Shown: one piece after another, positions 21,812-31,365 of the stretch | How positions within the stretch are numbered: the stretch's first letter is position 1 | Layout: each line of letters starts with the position of its first letter | Source: Pseudomonas sp. Gutcm_11s | GTDB taxonomy: Bacteria > Pseudomonadota > Gammaproteobacteria > Pseudomonadales > Pseudomonadaceae | Direction: 5' to 3' | DNA: 64,000 bases | NCBI RefSeq assembly: GCF_028649395.1 | Contig: NZ_JAQSUW010000014.1 | Location: 542,315 to 606,314 of the forward strand | The notes under the pieces: model-generated | Databases searched by the model: none | What the model was told of the DNA's origin: nothing | Seen by the model: the letters and a program-made list of their open reading frames with translations, nothing else | Translations under genes and position numbers: made by a program

Positions 21812-22323
21812 GCCGCTTCCAGACCCTGACCCCGTCGAGCCTGACCCGCGAGGCATTCGTTGCCGCCTTCGCCGACATCTACGAGCACTCGCCCTGGGTT
21901 GCCAAAAAAGCCTACGACCTCGGCCTCGATGCCGGCGTCGACGATATCGACGGCCTGCATCAGCGCATGGCCGACATCCTGCTCAGTGCCAGCCGCGACC
22001 AGCAGCTGGCGCTGATCAACGCTCACCCGGATCTGGCCGGCAAGGCAGCCGTCCGTGGCGAGCTCACCGCCTCCTCCACCTCGGAGCAGGCCGGTGCGGG
22101 CATCCACGAGTGCACTGCCGAGGAATTCGCCCGTTTCACCGAACTTAACGATGCCTACAAGGCCAAGTTCGGCTTTCCCTTCATCAAGGCGGTGAAAGGC
22201 AGCAACCGGCACCAGATCCTGGCGGCCTTCGAGGAGCGCATTCACAACTCCCCGGAGCAGGAATTCGCCACGGCCCTGGCCGAGATCAACAAGATCGCGC
22301 TGTTCCGACTGCAGCCACTCTGA
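21808..22323 (+). CDS. uraD: OHCU decarboxylase UraD
   Basis: A 171-residue 2-oxo-4-hydroxy-4-carboxy-5-ureidoimidazoline decarboxylase that gives S-allantoin. The catalytic histidine is His73 in LINAHPDLAGKAA. The helical fold has further conserved residues in ELTASSTSEQAGAG and the C-terminal FPFIKAVKG loop. It overlaps puuE by ATGA, so it is translationally coupled. Only 47 bases separate it from allA: in P. aeruginosa, as I recall it, an allantoicase gene (alc) lies between them, and it is missing here. Confidence 0.97.
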   Translation: MSRFQTLTPSSLTREAFVAAFADIYEHSPWVAKKAYDLGLDAGVDDIDGLHQRMADILLSASRDQQLALINAHPDLAGKAAVRGELTASSTSEQAGAGIHECTAEEFARFTELNDAYKAKFGFPFIKAVKGSNRHQILAAFEERIHNSPEQEFATALAEINKIALFRLQPL

Positions 22324-22370
22324 CTGCAGACGGCTCCGCCACATTAACCTGATGAATAAGTAGAACCAGC

Positions 22371-22874
22371 ATGCGCACTCTGAAGATCGAAGCGTTGACC
22401 AAGGAAGCCTTCGCCCCTTTCGGTGATGTCATCGAAACCGACGGCAGCGACCACTTCATGATCAACAACGGCTCCACCCGCCGCTACCACAAGCTGGCCA
22501 CGGTAGAGACCGCGCAGCCCGAAGATCGGGCGATCATCAGCATCTTCAGTGCCGAGTCGCTCGAGATGCCGCTGCGCATCCGCATGCTGGAACGCCATCC
22601 GCTGGGCAGCCAGGCCTTCATTCCGCTGCTCGGCAATCAATTTCTGGTCGTGGTCGCGCCACTTGGCGATGTACCTGTACCGGGTCTGGTCCGTGCCTTC
22701 CTCACCAATGGCAGGCAGGGCGTCAATTACCATCGCGGCGTTTGGCACCACCCGGTGCTGACGATCGAAAAGCGGGATGACTTCCTGGTGGTTGATCGCA
22801 GTGGTTCTGGCAACAACTGCGATGAGCATTACTTCACCGAGGACGAGCAACTGCTCCTCGACCCCCACCAATAA
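22371..22874 (+). CDS. allA: Ureidoglycolate lyase AllA
   Basis: A 167-residue cupin-like enzyme that splits ureidoglycolate into glyoxylate and urea. Family features are LTKEAFAPFGDVIE at the N-terminus, HPLGSQAFIPL and NYHRGVWHHPVL with the putative metal histidines. The glyoxylate formed is the substrate for Gcl, encoded 30 kb away. It lies between uraD and puuD in the same operon. A small hairpin (CGGGCT 22886-22891 / AGCCCG 22898-22903) separates it from puuD. Its substrate normally comes from allantoicase, which is not encoded in this window. Confidence 0.95.
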   Translation: MRTLKIEALTKEAFAPFGDVIETDGSDHFMINNGSTRRYHKLATVETAQPEDRAIISIFSAESLEMPLRIRMLERHPLGSQAFIPLLGNQFLVVVAPLGDVPVPGLVRAFLTNGRQGVNYHRGVWHHPVLTIEKRDDFLVVDRSGSGNNCDEHYFTEDEQLLLDPHQ

Positions 22875-22922
22875 GAGAAGCCTGACGGGCTGCGTGTAGC
22901 CCGCGGGAAAGAGGTAACGATT

Positions 22923-24278
22923 GTGGAAGCACATCTGACCGAATGGCTGAACCTGGGCATCCGCTGGGTTCACATGATCACCGGCATCGCCTGGATCGGC
23001 GCATCCTTCTATTTCGTCTGGCTGGAAAACAACCTCAACCGCAGCAACCCCCGCGAAGGGCTGGCGGGTGACCTCTGGGCCATCCACGGCGGCGGTATCT
23101 ACCACCTGGAAAAATACAAACTGGCCCCGCCGAAAATGCCGGAGAACCTGCACTGGTTCAAATGGGAGGCCTACTTCACCTGGATGTCCGGCGTGGCGCT
23201 GTTGATGGTGGTCTACTACCTCAACCCCAGCCTGTATCTGATCAAGCCCGGCGTGGAACTGGCCCCCGCGATGGCCATCGCCATTGGCGCCGGCTCCCTG
23301 GTGGTCGGCTGGTTCGTCTATGACCTGCTGTGCGATTCGCCGCTGGGCAAGACCCCCGCCCTCCTCGGCCTGGTGCTGTTCGTGCTGGTCATCGGCGCGG
23401 CCTGGGGCTTCTCCCAGGTGTTCAGCGGCCGTGGCGCCTACATCCACGTCGGTGCGCTGATCGGCACCATCATGGTCGGCAACGTGTTCCGCATCATCAT
23501 GCCGGCCCAGCGTGCGCTGGTTAAGGCCATCGAGAACAACACCACACCCGACCCACGCCTGCCGGCCAAGGGCCTGCTGCGCTCGCGCCACAACAACTAC
23601 TTCACCCTGCCGGTGCTGTTCATAATGATCAGCAACCACTTCCCGAGCACCTACGGCAGCCAGTACAACTGGCTGATCCTGGCCGGCATTGCCATCGTCG
23701 CCGTGTTGATCCGTCACTACTTCAACACCCGCCACGACAGCAACAAGTTCGCCTGGACCCTGCCGGCCGGCGCCCTCGGCATGATCTGCCTGGCCTTCAT
23801 CACCTCGCCGAACTACAAGGCCGCCAGCGCGCCGATCGCCAACGTCACCCCCACTCCCCACGAGGAAAGCGTGGCCGCCGTGCCCAAGGCCGAAGCCACT
23901 GAGCCGGTGCAGGTGAACAAGGTGGAAGAAGTGCCTGAGGCCAAGCCGGCCGCAGCAACGCAGGCACCGGCGCAAGCCGCCACCGCACCAGCGGCACCTG
24001 CCGCAGCGGCTGGCGCGCCGAACGTGAAAAAGGTGGTCAGCGTGATCCATGAGCGTTGCACCGTGTGCCACTCGGCCAAGCCCACCAGCCCGATGTTCAG
24101 CGCAGCGCCCGCCGGCGTGATGCTCGATACCGCCCAGGAAATGCAGGCCAACGCGCCGCGCATCCAGGCCCAGAGCGTTGCCTCGCAGATCATGCCGCTG
24201 GGCAACATGACCCAGATGACCCAGGAAGAGCGCGACCTGATCGGCGCGTGGATCGCCCAGGGCGCACGCATCGACTGA
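22923..24278 (+). CDS. puuD: Membrane-bound urate hydroxylase PuuD with fused cytochrome c domain
   Basis: A 451-residue protein. Residues 1-300 are an integral membrane domain of about eight segments (begins WLNLGIRWVHMITGIAWIG), the PuuD urate oxidase domain. An Ala/Pro-rich linker (about 310-365, many AP and AA pairs) leads to a C-terminal cytochrome c domain with one heme motif CTVCH (about 380-384) and a likely distal Met in QIMPLGNMT. It oxidises urate to 5-hydroxyisourate and passes electrons to the respiratory chain instead of forming H2O2. The GTG start has GAAAGAGG upstream. It closes the puuE operon and is followed by three hairpins. Confidence 0.96.
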   Translation: MEAHLTEWLNLGIRWVHMITGIAWIGASFYFVWLENNLNRSNPREGLAGDLWAIHGGGIYHLEKYKLAPPKMPENLHWFKWEAYFTWMSGVALLMVVYYLNPSLYLIKPGVELAPAMAIAIGAGSLVVGWFVYDLLCDSPLGKTPALLGLVLFVLVIGAAWGFSQVFSGRGAYIHVGALIGTIMVGNVFRIIMPAQRALVKAIENNTTPDPRLPAKGLLRSRHNNYFTLPVLFIMISNHFPSTYGSQYNWLILAGIAIVAVLIRHYFNTRHDSNKFAWTLPAGALGMICLAFITSPNYKAASAPIANVTPTPHEESVAAVPKAEATEPVQVNKVEEVPEAKPAAATQAPAQAATAPAAPAAAAGAPNVKKVVSVIHERCTVCHSAKPTSPMFSAAPAGVMLDTAQEMQANAPRIQAQSVASQIMPLGNMTQMTQEERDLIGAWIAQGARID

Positions 24279-24289
24279 TCTACCACGAC

Positions 24290-24318
24290 GGGCCGCCCAT
24301 CTGCCTCCCTGGCGGCCC
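24290..24318 (+). terminator. Hairpin after puuD (first of three)
   Basis: GGGCCGCC (24290-24297) pairs with GGCGGCCC (24311-24318). It has no T-run, but a classical terminator follows 11 bases later. Confidence 0.5.
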
Positions 24319-24328
24319 TTCGCTTCGT

Positions 24329-24352
24329 GCCTGTCGCAAGACAGGCCTTTTT
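24329..24352 (+). terminator. Intrinsic terminator after puuD
   Basis: GCCTGTC, loop GCAA, GACAGGC, then CTTTTTAT. This is a textbook intrinsic terminator for the ureide operon. Confidence 0.92.
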
Positions 24353-24428
24353 ATCCCCCCGACTCCGGGCATCTCGATTTATCTGGCTAACCCCAGAAGT
24401 CCGACTGCACACGCCCGGGGATTTCCCG

Positions 24429-24453
24429 ACCCGCCAATTGGCGGGTTCTTTTT
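24429..24453 (+). terminator. Second intrinsic terminator upstream of trmK
   Basis: ACCCGCCAA and TTGGCGGGT form a perfect palindrome followed by TCTTTTTAT. Together with the previous element it insulates trmK from puuD transcription. The rest of the 317-bp gap shows no gene. Confidence 0.85.
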
Positions 24454-24595
24454 ATCCGCTGCCTTGCGGCAATCCACTCTACGCGCCACTCGTCGAGCAG
24501 TGGCTGCGCGGAATTTGCCATGCGCGACGGCGCTCGCCAGAATCTCGCCCCGATTCGGCCCTGGGTGCTGAACACCCTGGCGAGAGGAGTTGCCG

Positions 24596-25291
24596 TTGAG
24601 CGAACAGACCCTGTCCATGCGCCTGGAGCGCGTGGCTACGCATGTACCGGCTGGCGCGCGCCTGGCCGATATCGGCTCGGACCACGGCTACCTGCCGGTG
24701 GCGCTGGTGAGCCGTGGCGTGATCGTCTCGGCAATCGCCGGAGAGGTGGCGCAGACGCCCTATCGCGCGGCCGAGCGCAGCGTGCGCGAGAGCGGCCTGA
24801 GCCAGCAGATCAGCGTGCGTCTGGCCAATGGCCTGGCGGCCATCGAGCCGCAGGACGCGATAACGGCCATCAGTCTATGCGGCATGGGCGGCGAGACGAT
24901 CCGCGACATCCTCGAAGCCGGCAAGGCACGTCTGAGCGGCCAGGAACGCCTGATCATGCAGCCCAACGGTGGCGAGCAGCCGCTGCGCCAATGGCTGATG
25001 GAGAACGGCTACCGCATCCTCTGCGAGGAAGTGTTGTGGGAGAACCGCTTCGACTACGAAATCATCGTTGCCGAACGTTCCGGTCCGGTGCCCTACACCG
25101 CCGAGCAACTGTACTTCGGCCCGCTGCAGATGCAGGCGCGCAGCCCGGCGTTCCTGGCCAAGTGGCAACGCCTCCTGCGCCTGAAACAAAAGACCCTCGC
25201 CGACTTCGCCCAGGCGCGACAGGCCGTGCCCGAGGACAGGGTGCAGGAGCTTACCCGGCAGGTTCGGTGGATCAGCGAACTGCTGGGATGA
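24596..25291 (+). CDS. trmK: tRNA (adenine22-N1)-methyltransferase TrmK-like
   Basis: A 231-residue class I SAM-dependent methyltransferase. The SAM motif is ADIGSDHGYLP near residue 27, followed by AGEVAQTPYRAAE; the catalytic-site motif appears as LCGMGGETI near 100 and QPNGGEQPLRQW near 122. This matches TrmK/COG2384, which methylates A22 of some tRNAs in B. subtilis; the substrate in Pseudomonas is less well established. The TTG start at 24596 is chosen because GGAG lies 6 bases upstream and the product begins MSEQTLSMRLERV. It is a single gene between two terminators and a convergent signalling operon. Confidence 0.9.
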   Translation: MSEQTLSMRLERVATHVPAGARLADIGSDHGYLPVALVSRGVIVSAIAGEVAQTPYRAAERSVRESGLSQQISVRLANGLAAIEPQDAITAISLCGMGGETIRDILEAGKARLSGQERLIMQPNGGEQPLRQWLMENGYRILCEEVLWENRFDYEIIVAERSGPVPYTAEQLYFGPLQMQARSPAFLAKWQRLLRLKQKTLADFAQARQAVPEDRVQELTRQVRWISELLG

Positions 25292-25345
25292 GCCGGCGAC
25301 TGCGCCTCTTGGTCAGCGCCATGCCCCTGCAGATGCCTGCTGCAG

Positions 25346-26878
25346 CTAAACGGGAAGCCTCAGGCGCAAGCGCGTGAGGTTTTCCGCGTCGTCCACTTCC
25401 AGCTCCAGGCTGCCGTGCTGGGCCTCGGCCAGCAGCTTGGCCGAGTAGGTGCCGAGCCCGGTACCACCGGCCTTGCCATCGCTCGCGTACTTCTCGAAGA
25501 AGCGCGGCCGGAACGCCGGCGGTACCGCCGGGTGGTTCTCCATGAGCAGTTCGATGCAGTCCGTGTGCGCCAGCGTCACGCGCACGCGGCTCTTGTCGGG
25601 TGCCGCCTCGCAGGCGTTCTTCAGCAGGTTGTTGAGCAGCGAGAAGCACAGCAGCTCGTCGCCGCTGGCCTGCAGCGGAGTCGACTCGCTGGCGTCCTGC
25701 GTCACCACCTCGATGGTCAGGCCCTTGGCCTGATAGGTCAGCCTGGCCGAGTCGCACAGGCGCCGTACCATCGCCAGCAGATCGACCGCAGCCGGGCGCA
25801 GCACGAAGCGCCCGGTCTCGATCTTGTGCAGGTCGTTGGCCAGGTCGACCATGCCCAGCAGGCTCTGGCAGTCGCTTTCCAGGCTATGCAGCATCTGCTG
25901 CTGGCGCGGCAGCAAGTTGCCCCCTTCGAGCAGGCCACGCGCCAGGCCGAGGATATTGCACAGCGGCGCCTTGAGGTCGTGGCGCGACAGGCTGCTCGCC
26001 TCTTCGCGCAGGCGCTCCAGCTCCAGCATGGTGTCGTACTCCTGCTGCAGCGCGTTGCGCTGCTCGACCAGGCGCAGCAGGTTGACCACCCGCAGGTGCA
26101 GCGACTTCGGGTCCACCGGCTTGCTGACGAAGTCCACCGCGCCCAGCTCCAGTCCGCGCAGCTGCGCCGCCGGATCGCTCATGGCGGTGATGAAGATCAC
26201 CGGAATCTGGCTGGCGCTCGGGTGGCTGCGCAGGTGCTGGGCCAGTTCGAAGCCATCCATGTTCGGCATCATCACGTCCAGCAGGATCAGGTCCGGCGGC
26301 GCGTCCGAGGTACAGATGGCCAACGCGCCGTGCCCATCACGCGCCGCCAGCACCCGGTAGTCGTCCTGGAACAGCCCGGCAATCAGCGCCAGGTTGTCCG
26401 GCACATCATCCACCACCAGCAGGGTCGGTTTGCGCTCCGCCGGCGGCTCGCTCTCATGGGCGGGCTCCTCGGCCACGGCAACAACCGGCGCCCGCGGTCG
26501 ATGCCGCATGGCGCGGATGATCCGCTGCGACAGGTCGTTGGCGGTGTAGGGTTTGATCAGGATGCTGCTGACCCCGGCGGCGATGGCCTCGGTGATCTGC
26601 GCCCGGGAGCTCTCCGCAGTGACCATGATGAACGGCAACGCCGCCAGGCGCGGATTGCCGCGCACCTCGCGCAGCAAGGTCAGGCCATCCATGACCGGCA
26701 TGCTCCAGTCGGAGAGGATCACGTTGACCTTGCGCGCCCGCAGCACCGCGAGCGCCTCTGCACCGTTGGCGGCCGTCAGGATATGCCGGGCGCCCAGGCG
26801 CTCGAGCTGGCTGCTGTTGACCTTGCGCATGGTGTCGGCGTCGTCGACGACGAGAAACACGGTATCCGCAGTGATCAT
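25346..26878 (-). CDS. Double-receiver sensor/response protein (REC-REC-histidine kinase)
   Basis: A 510-residue soluble protein. The first receiver (about 5-120) has FLVVDDADTMRK and ILSDWSMPVMDG; the second (about 148-265) has LLVVDDVPDN and LILLDVMMPNMDG. A kinase part follows: LSRHDLKAPLCNILGL (His near 325) as the dimerisation helix and a degenerate HATPase with NNLLKNACEA and GGTGLGTYSAKLL. There is no membrane segment. The start at 26878 gives MITADTVFLVVDD; it lies 50 bases inside the upstream hybrid-kinase gene, so the two are coupled. It is the last gene of a three-gene signalling operon. The signal is unknown. Confidence 0.88.
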   Translation of the reverse strand: MITADTVFLVVDDADTMRKVNSSQLERLGARHILTAANGAEALAVLRARKVNVILSDWSMPVMDGLTLLREVRGNPRLAALPFIMVTAESSRAQITEAIAAGVSSILIKPYTANDLSQRIIRAMRHRPRAPVVAVAEEPAHESEPPAERKPTLLVVDDVPDNLALIAGLFQDDYRVLAARDGHGALAICTSDAPPDLILLDVMMPNMDGFELAQHLRSHPSASQIPVIFITAMSDPAAQLRGLELGAVDFVSKPVDPKSLHLRVVNLLRLVEQRNALQQEYDTMLELERLREEASSLSRHDLKAPLCNILGLARGLLEGGNLLPRQQQMLHSLESDCQSLLGMVDLANDLHKIETGRFVLRPAAVDLLAMVRRLCDSARLTYQAKGLTIEVVTQDASESTPLQASGDELLCFSLLNNLLKNACEAAPDKSRVRVTLAHTDCIELLMENHPAVPPAFRPRFFEKYASDGKAGGTGLGTYSAKLLAEAQHGSLELEVDDAENLTRLRLRLPV

Positions 26879-26927
26879 GACGCCTGGTACTCCGAGTGGA
26901 AGGATGGTGCCGCGCCGGCCAGCCGTT

Positions 26928-29900
26928 TCATTGTGGTTCGCCCTGCAGCAGCTCCAAGGCACGGTCGAAATCGAACAGCTCGATCTGCTGGGCGACCTGC
27001 GCCAGTCGCTTGGCCATGCGCGGCTCGAGCGGTTGCCTGCGCAGTTCCTCGAGCGTGCCCATGGCCGCCGTGTCGCTCTCGTTCAGCAGGCGCTTGAGAC
27101 GGGTCAGCTGCCGCGCCACCTCCGCGTCGTTGCGCGGCGCTTCGCTGGTCGTGACGACAGCACCAGCGCCTAACCCGGCCAGCGCTGCCAGGGTCGGGGT
27201 CAGGCAGCGCTGCACCTCTGCCACCAGGCCCTGGATGACGGTATCCGTCTCACCCGTCTCGCAGGCGCGCTCCAGCGCCGCAGCGGCCTGGGCCACGGCC
27301 TTGGCGCCGATGTTGCCGGCAGTGCCCCGCAGGCTGTGAGCCAAACGCTGTGCGGCGCTGTCATCAGGGTCGGCCAGCGCATTCTGGAACTGCTCGCCAA
27401 AGCCGCTTTGGGCATCGCAGAACTTGCCCAGCAGGCGCAGGTAGAGATCGCGCCGGCCCATGCAGGTGGCCAGCCCGGCGACCATGTCGATGCCCTCCAG
27501 GCTGTCCGGCAGGCCGTCACTCACCGGTTCCGCTGGCGGCGGAGCAGCCTCCGCGCGGGCGGCCTTCGGCGTGACCCATCTGGCTAGAGTGGCGAACATG
27601 CCGTCGACGTTCAGCGGCTTGGAAATGTGGTCGTTCATGCCGCAGGCCAGGGCTCGCTCGCGATCCCCCTCCATGGCATTGGCGGTCATGGCGAGTACCG
27701 GCAGTTCGGCGAAGCGCGGCTGCTCGCGAATCTTGCGGGTGGCGGTGTAGCCGTCCATCACCGGCATCTGGCAGTCCATCAGCACGCCATCGAAATCATC
27801 ATCGGCGGCGAGGATGTCGAGTGCCTCCTGGCCGTGCCAGGCCAGGCGCAGCTGCACTCCGGCGCTCTCCAGCAGCTCACGCGCCAGTTCCTGGTTCAGC
27901 TCGTTGTCTTCCACCAGCAGCAGCCGCGCGCCGCGCAGGCCGGCCAGGGTGCTGGCGCTGTGCTCGGAGCGCTCGGTGGCGCGGGTCTCGCCCTGGGGCA
28001 CCCGCCCCATCACCATACCGATGGCTTCGAGCAGCGACGACGGCGTCACCGGCTTGGTCAGCACCACCGGCAGCTCGATGCCCTGGCGCGCGGCCTCCTC
28101 GTGGGCCTCGTCACGGCCGAAGGCGGTCACCATGATCACCGATGGCGTATGGCTCAGGCTGCCGGAATGCATCCGGCTCACCGTCTCCATGCCGTCCATC
28201 CCCGGCATGCGCCAGTCCATCAGCACCAGGTCATAGGGCAGCGCCCTGACCTCGGCGTCGGCCAGCAGGCGCAGGGCCATGCCGCCGCTCTCCGCGACGT
28301 CCACTTCCAGGCCGAAGCTGCGCGCCATGCCGGAGAGAATCTCGCGGGCACTGGCGTTGTCGTCCACCACCAGCACGCGCATGCCCAGCAGCTCGTCGGC
28401 CTTGAACATGCGCCGCGGCTGCACGCCCTGCTGAACGCCCAGGCGCACCTGGAAGTGGAAGGTGGAGCCTTGCCCCGGCGTGCTTTCGACCCAGATGCGC
28501 CCGCCCATCAGTTCCACCAGCTTCTTCGAGATGGACAGGCCCAGCCCGGTGCCGCCGTACTTGCGGGTGGTCGAGCTGTCGGCCTGGCTGAAGGACTGGA
28601 ACATGCGCGCGCATTGTTCGGCCGTTATGCCGATGCCAGTGTCACGCACCCAGAAGTGCAGCTCCACCTGCTCGCCGGTTGTGCTGACCTCCTGCACGCC
28701 GACCACGATCTCACCGCACTCGGTGAACTTGGCGGCGTTGTTGCCCAGGTTGATCAGCACCTGACCCAGGCGCAGCGCGTCGCCGATCAATGCCGTGGGC
28801 AGCTCGGGCTGGGTCTGGAACAGCAGCTCCAGGCCTTTGTCCTCGGCCTTCAGGCCAATCATGCTGGCGAAGCTGTCGAGCACGTCCTCCAGGCGGAAGG
28901 GCACCTGCTCCAGACTCATCTTGCCCGCTTCGATTTTTGAGAAGTCGAGGATGTCGTTGATGATGCCCAGCAGGTTTTCCGCCGAGCGGTGCACCTTCTC
29001 GATGTAGTTGCGCTGCTTGTTGTCCAGCTCGGTACGCAGCGCCAGGTGGCTCATGCCGATGATGGCGTTCATCGGCGTACGGATCTCGTGGCTCATGTTG
29101 GCGAGGAAGTCGCTCTTGGCCCGGGTCGCCTCCTCGGCCGCCGCACGGGCCTCGACCAATTCGGTGACGTCGATGTTGACCCCGGTGGCGCGCAGCGGCG
29201 TGCCGTCGGCGGCGCGGGTGAAGCGGCTCAGCGAGCGGAAGGTGCGCACCATGCCATCGTTCTGCCGCACGATGCGGAACTCGAAGTCATAGCGATCGGC
29301 GCCGCTGTCTACCGCCGCGGCGAAGGACTTGTCCGCGTCATCCGCGTCATCGGGATGCAGCAAGGCTTTCCACGCCGCCATGGTCCCGCCGAAGCCGCCC
29401 GGCTCGAGGCCGAACATCTTCTCCAGTTGCGGCGTCCAGTAGTCATGGCCGCTGACGAAGTCGACGTCGAACAGGCCGATGTCGCCCGCTTCCTGCGCCA
29501 GGCTCAGACGGTCGCTGGCCGTGCGCAGCCGGCTCTCCATCGCCCGCCGCTCGCTGACGTCGCGCACCGAGGCGCACACGCAGACACCGCGCCCCTCCAG
29601 GCTGGGCAGGTGGGACAGGCCGATCTCCACGGAGAACAGGCTGCCGTCCTTGCGCACACCACGCAGGTCGTCGAGGTTGGTGCCCATCTGGCGGGTGGTG
29701 CCGTGGGCGATGAAGCCATTGCGCAAGCCTACATGCCGCTCACGCGCCGCCTGAGGTACCAGGCGCTCGACGCTCGCACCGATCAGCTCGCCCGGGCCAT
29801 AGCCGAACAGCGCATCCAGTTGCGGGTTGGTCATCAGAATGCTGCCATCGGCGCCCAGCACCAGCATGCCATCCGGGGATGCCTCGATGATGCCGCGATA

Positions 29901-31322
29901 CCAGGCCTCGGTGGCGCGCAGTGCCGCCTGCTGGGCTTCCAGCTCGGTCGCCTGGGCTTCCAGCAGCAGGGTCTGGGCCGCCATTTCGTCGGCCTGACGG
30001 CGCGTTTCCGCCAGCAACGTCTGCGCGGCTTCGCTGCGTTCCATGATGGCCATGGCACCAGCCAGCCTCGGCAGCACCTCCTGCAGCAGCGCCACCTCAA
30101 GCTCCGAAGGCGCTCGCAAGCCCGCCACCTCCAGCACACCGAGCAGGCGCTCACCACGCATCACCGGCTGCACCAGCAGATGACTGGCCGGCGCCTCGCC
30201 GAGCTGTGAGCGGATGCGCCAGAACGCGCCGGGCATATCGGTCAGCTGGATCGGTTCGCGGTCAAGCGCGCACTGGCCCAAAAGGCCCTCGCCGAGAGCC
30301 ACCCGCTGCGCCGGGGGAAACTCACCATCCAGCGCATAGCCACCCAGCAGCTGCAGGTGGCTGGCGCCTTCGAACAGCACGTAGAGCACACCCTGACAGG
30401 CGCCCAACATCGGCACCATACGCTGCAGGAAGAAGCGGCCGAGCTGCTCCGGCGTCTCCGCCGCCTGGATGTCGATCTGCACCAGCGACACCTGGGCCTT
30501 GATCCAGCGCTGGCGCTCCAGCTGGCGCGACTCGATCTGCAGCTTGGCGATGGCGCGGGCCAGGTCGCCGGTCTCGTTGGCCAGGTCGGTATGCGGGATG
30601 GGTTGGTCGAGATGGCCGGCAGTGAGCTGGTCCACCGCGTTGCGCACCCGCTCCAGCGGCTTGCGGATGGATTGGCTGACCAGCCAGGCGAGCATGATCG
30701 CGAGCGCCAGGCCGCCGAGCAGCAGGATGTAGGTGAGCAGGCTGCTGCGCTCGGCATTGCCGGTGATCTCGGTAACCAGGTCGTACAACGCCTTTTGTTT
30801 GACCTCGGCTATGTCATCAAGCACCGCATCGGCGCGATCGTCGAGCTGCTGGAATTCATCGCCGTTGAGCAACAGCAGAGCCTGACCCTGGCGCCCCTGC
30901 CCGGCCAGCTCCATCGCCTCGTTGCCGGCATGCAGGATGCGCTCGAGCAGCAGTTCGAACTCGGCCAGCCGCTCCAGGTTGTCGGAGCGGAACACCGTCG
31001 GCTTGGCCAGCGCCAGGGACTCCTGCAGCCTCTGCTTGGCCGTCTCCAGCTGGCGCAGCGCGGCGATGCGCGTATCCGCGCTGCTGGTGGCCACGGAGCG
31101 CTGCAGCGCCTGGATGATCTGTGGCAGCTGTACCCGCACCTCGTGCAGGTGGTTGGCACCGATCAGGTCCCGGTTGTAGAGCTGCTGCAAATCGCGCTTC
31201 AACTCCGACTGGATGCGCAGGCTGTGCATGCCGAGCACCAGCGACAGCGCCAGTAGCACGGCAAAGCCGAGCACCAGCTTGCGGCGCAGCGGCAGACGCT
31301 CGAGCAGAGCGGACAGATTCAT
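26928..31322 (-). CDS. Large hybrid sensor histidine kinase (HAMP-GAF-PAS-PAS-HK-REC-REC-HPt)
   Basis: A 1464-residue inner-membrane kinase. Two membrane helices (about 14-33 and 195-215) enclose a helical periplasmic sensor of about 160 residues. HAMP (216-270), GAF (290-440), two PAS/PAC domains (about 475-735) and the kinase core with [11 protein letters not shown] (His near 746) follow. The HATPase has [20 protein letters not shown] and [13 protein letters not shown]. Two receivers have [11 protein letters not shown] (Asp near 1035) and [11 protein letters not shown] (Asp near 1180). A C-terminal HPt domain carries [12 protein letters not shown] (His near 1327). All phosphorelay residues look intact. 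It is co-encoded with the HD-GYP regulator upstream (43-base gap) and a REC-REC kinase downstream. Confidence 0.95.
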   Translation of the reverse strand: MNLSALLERLPLRRKLVLGFAVLLALSLVLGMHSLRIQSELKRDLQQLYNRDLIGANHLHEVRVQLPQIIQALQRSVATSSADTRIAALRQLETAKQRLQESLALAKPTVFRSDNLERLAEFELLLERILHAGNEAMELAGQGRQGQALLLLNGDEFQQLDDRADAVLDDIAEVKQKALYDLVTEITGNAERSSLLTYILLLGGLALAIMLAWLVSQSIRKPLERVRNAVDQLTAGHLDQPIPHTDLANETGDLARAIAKLQIESRQLERQRWIKAQVSLVQIDIQAAETPEQLGRFFLQRMVPMLGACQGVLYVLFEGASHLQLLGGYALDGEFPPAQRVALGEGLLGQCALDREPIQLTDMPGAFWRIRSQLGEAPASHLLVQPVMRGERLLGVLEVAGLRAPSELEVALLQEVLPRLAGAMAIMERSEAAQTLLAETRRQADEMAAQTLLLEAQATELEAQQAALRATEAWYRGIIEASPDGMLVLGADGSILMTNPQLDALFGYGPGELIGASVERLVPQAARERHVGLRNGFIAHGTTRQMGTNLDDLRGVRKDGSLFSVEIGLSHLPSLEGRGVCVCASVRDVSERRAMESRLRTASDRLSLAQEAGDIGLFDVDFVSGHDYWTPQLEKMFGLEPGGFGGTMAAWKALLHPDDADDADKSFAAAVDSGADRYDFEFRIVRQNDGMVRTFRSLSRFTRAADGTPLRATGVNIDVTELVEARAAAEEATRAKSDFLANMSHEIRTPMNAIIGMSHLALRTELDNKQRNYIEKVHRSAENLLGIINDILDFSKIEAGKMSLEQVPFRLEDVLDSFASMIGLKAEDKGLELLFQTQPELPTALIGDALRLGQVLINLGNNAAKFTECGEIVVGVQEVSTTGEQVELHFWVRDTGIGITAEQCARMFQSFSQADSSTTRKYGGTGLGLSISKKLVELMGGRIWVESTPGQGSTFHFQVRLGVQQGVQPRRMFKADELLGMRVLVVDDNASAREILSGMARSFGLEVDVAESGGMALRLLADAEVRALPYDLVLMDWRMPGMDGMETVSRMHSGSLSHTPSVIMVTAFGRDEAHEEAARQGIELPVVLTKPVTPSSLLEAIGMVMGRVPQGETRATERSEHSASTLAGLRGARLLLVEDNELNQELARELLESAGVQLRLAWHGQEALDILAADDDFDGVLMDCQMPVMDGYTATRKIREQPRFAELPVLAMTANAMEGDRERALACGMNDHISKPLNVDGMFATLARWVTPKAARAEAAPPPAEPVSDGLPDSLEGIDMVAGLATCMGRRDLYLRLLGKFCDAQSGFGEQFQNALADPDDSAAQRLAHSLRGTAGNIGAKAVAQAAAALERACETGETDTVIQGLVAEVQRCLTPTLAALAGLGAGAVVTTSEAPRNDAEVARQLTRLKRLLNESDTAAMGTLEELRRQPLEPRMAKRLAQVAQQIELFDFDRALELLQGEPQ

Positions 31323-31365
31323 CGGGGCAGCACTCCTTGGCTATCGCCGCACCAGCGCCTGTGGC

